Shown here in pieces: positions 53,799 to 55,083 of a DNA stretch of 55,083 nucleotides. Position 1 is the stretch's first letter; every line of letters starts with the position of its first letter. Both the position numbers and the translations under genes were made by a program. The notes below the pieces were generated by a model that saw only the letters and a program-made list of their open reading frames with translations, was not told where the DNA came from and searched no databases. The stretch comes from Bacillota bacterium (GTDB lineage: Bacteria > Bacillota > Limnochordia > DTU080). The stretch lies in the NCBI GenBank assembly GCA_012840225.1, contig DULU01000063.1:1-55083 (forward strand), given 5' to 3'.

Positions 53799-53845
53799 GG
53801 CAACACCTATCGCCTGCATTAATTATACAGGCGATAGGTGTTGCC
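53799..53845 (+). terminator. Very long perfect hairpin, terminator
   Basis: An 18-base-pair perfect stem: 53799-53816 (GGCAACACCTATCGCCTG) with 53828-53845, loop of 11 AT-rich bases, followed by ATTTTC. It lies between the + strand fragment and the convergent - strand gene and probably stops transcription from both sides. Confidence 0.7.
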
Positions 53846-53922
53846 ATTTTCAATCACAAGCAAATCGCGCGATTTATTCATTATCCTTTTATGCTCATTG
53901 TACGTACCACTTTTAATTTCGC

Positions 53923-55083
53923 TTATTTCTTGAGGTATTCGGCGAAAAAGGCCTCCGACAGCATTTGCGTATCCTCAAGCACTTGAAGAGGAGTTAACTC
54001 GCCCTTGCGCATTTTATCCAGCAACGGCTGGAATATGTTTAAAATGTCCGTGCTAAGAGGAGGCATCACTCTGCTGACAGGCAGCATAGTTTCTACCATG
54101 AATCGTTCTTTGGGATCTGTGATTTTGGGATAGATTCTTATAAATGCTTCTGCAGTGGTCGGCAAGGCTCTGGTTTCCTCAAACCATTGCACCTGTACAT
54201 CGATGTTCATTAGATAACGTATAAATTCAGCGGCCTCATTCGGATGGCTGGCACCAAGGGGAATAGACGGTCCGAGGGGAAAAGTGGTGGAAAACAGCTC
54301 GGCACCCCTTTTCGTCGGGATAACGCCGGTAGTGTAATTTAAATTGGGAGCGTTCTCTCTGATCTTCGCTAGAAAAGTGGTGCTGTTGACATACATAGCC
54401 GCTTTTTGAGATAGAAATCGGTTTTCGCTTAATTGGGTAGTTGGACCATATTGGTCTGCATACCATTTGATCCAGTTAAGTGCCTCTAAATTATTAGCCA
54501 GATTAACCCCGGTAAAGGCTGGTGCTAAATTTTCGTAATCAAAAAAATCGCCACCTAAAGCCCAAAGCCAGGGGATCTCCCGGGAAAAATTATTACCGTA
54601 TGGAACAAATCCAATCATCTCCACAGAACCGTCGGGTTTTATTACCGTCAGCTTTTTGGCTATTTCGTCAAGTTCGTCGATATACCGAATTTGTTTTGAG
54701 GCGCTCAACCCGGCAGCTTCAAATATATCGGCGTTTATAAGCATACCTCGTGTGTCGGCCCGCCAAGGTAATCCGTACCAAATACCCTGAAGCTTCATGG
54801 ACTCAGCGCAACCCGGCAGGTATGTTTTATTCATTTGATCTATCAACTCTGCTGGATATAGATCATTAAGCGGCACAAACCAGTCACCGGTTAGACTGTA
54901 ATCTCTCATGGTGTAGTAGTTATTGTACACAATATCAGGAGCTATCCCACCAATAATAAAGACATCGGGACAAACCCTTAAGAGAGCTTCCTCCTAATGT
55001 CGGAAACTACGTTTGTATCATATTCAGTCATCTTTGAATCCAAAGAAAATTGGCTTTTGCCGACGATCAAGTGAGCAAGGCTG
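53923..55083 (-). pseudogene. Solute-binding protein gene, frameshifted and cut by the window edge
   Basis: The main open frame (53923-54993) encodes about 356 residues of a family-1 sugar-binding protein: PDIVYNNYYTMRDY, NKTYLPGCAESMKLQGIWYG, GLPWRADTRGMLINADIFEAAG, IPWLWALGGDFFDYEN and ASHPNEAAEFIRYLM. Upstream it meets a TAG (54996-54994), while a second - strand frame runs from the window edge to a TAA at 54980-54978. The two overlap at 54981-54993, consistent with a single-base loss. No start codon or signal peptide is visible; the true 5' end is outside the window. It may be a pseudogene or a sequencing error in an otherwise working gene. It is not closely similar to the protein at 48607. 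Confidence 0.7.

Overview
This window reads as a chromosomal segment of a spore-forming bacterium of Firmicutes type that also has an LPS-bearing outer membrane. From about 0.8 to 53.6 kb every convincing gene is on the + strand. Sporulation genes (a SpoIIQ-like protein and SpoIIID next to an mreB/mbl gene) lie directly upstream of genes for outer-membrane assembly (TamB, BamA), lipid A synthesis (LpxD, LpxC, LpxA, LpxI, LpxB) and LPS export (MsbA, LptB, LptC, LptD and two LptF/LptG permeases). This combination is known from Negativicutes, Halanaerobiales and Limnochordia. My inference is a Limnochordia-like lineage, but the sequence alone does not settle the class.

Layout. 1-0.7 kb: no recognisable gene, ending in a good sigma-A promoter. 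0.8-3.1 kb: wecA and wecB, which make and load activated amino sugars for envelope glycans. 3.2-10.4 kb: a complete F-type ATP synthase operon in the classical order (atpZ, I, B, E, F, H, A, G, D, C). 10.5-13 kb: the spoIIQ-spoIIID-mbl block that follows the atp operon in many Firmicutes, here without murA and spoIID; plausible sigma-F and sigma-E promoters precede the two sporulation genes. 13-19.8 kb: a secreted phosphodiester glycosidase-like protein, an S55 (SpoIVB-type) protease-like protein and TamB. 19.9-28.8 kb: BamA, LpxD, two small outer-membrane proteins, LptF/G, LptD and LptC, closed by a terminator. 28.9-31.9 kb: a new transcription unit starting with an unusual ABC permease and its ATPase. 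31.9-45.9 kb: LpxC, a sugar nucleotidyltransferase, FabZ, LpxA, LpxI, LpxB, two LpxB-like glycosyltransferases flanking MsbA, a family-2 glycosyltransferase, a GalE-like epimerase, LptB and the second LptF/G. 45.9-47.8 kb: a DUF3084 coiled-coil membrane protein and a small secreted protein. 47.9-48.5 kb: RNase P RNA and tRNA-Lys(UUU), ended by a strong terminator.

48.5-55.1 kb is different in character. It holds one intact solute-binding protein, a cytoplasmic clan GH-A glycoside hydrolase, an AraC-type regulator, two C-terminal fragments of solute-binding protein genes and a frameshifted solute-binding protein gene on the - strand. No permease gene is present. The region looks like a carbohydrate-use island shaped by duplication and decay.

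How the genes work together: WecA/WecB and the nucleotidyltransferase, epimerase and GT2 enzymes supply and transfer sugars. LpxA, C, D, I and B make the lipid A core (FabZ feeds the acyl chains), MsbA flips it, and LptB-F-G-C-D carry it to the surface, while BamA and TamB insert the outer-membrane proteins. Genes not seen here that the pathway would need elsewhere include lpxK, Kdo synthesis and transfer genes, and lptE.

The strongest candidate for something undescribed is the 28,878-31,900 pair: a 714-residue membrane protein with one N-terminal and three C-terminal membrane segments, a large extracytoplasmic coiled-coil domain and an EAA-like loop at its extreme C-terminus, followed by a polar-amino-acid-type ATPase, inside the LPS cluster.
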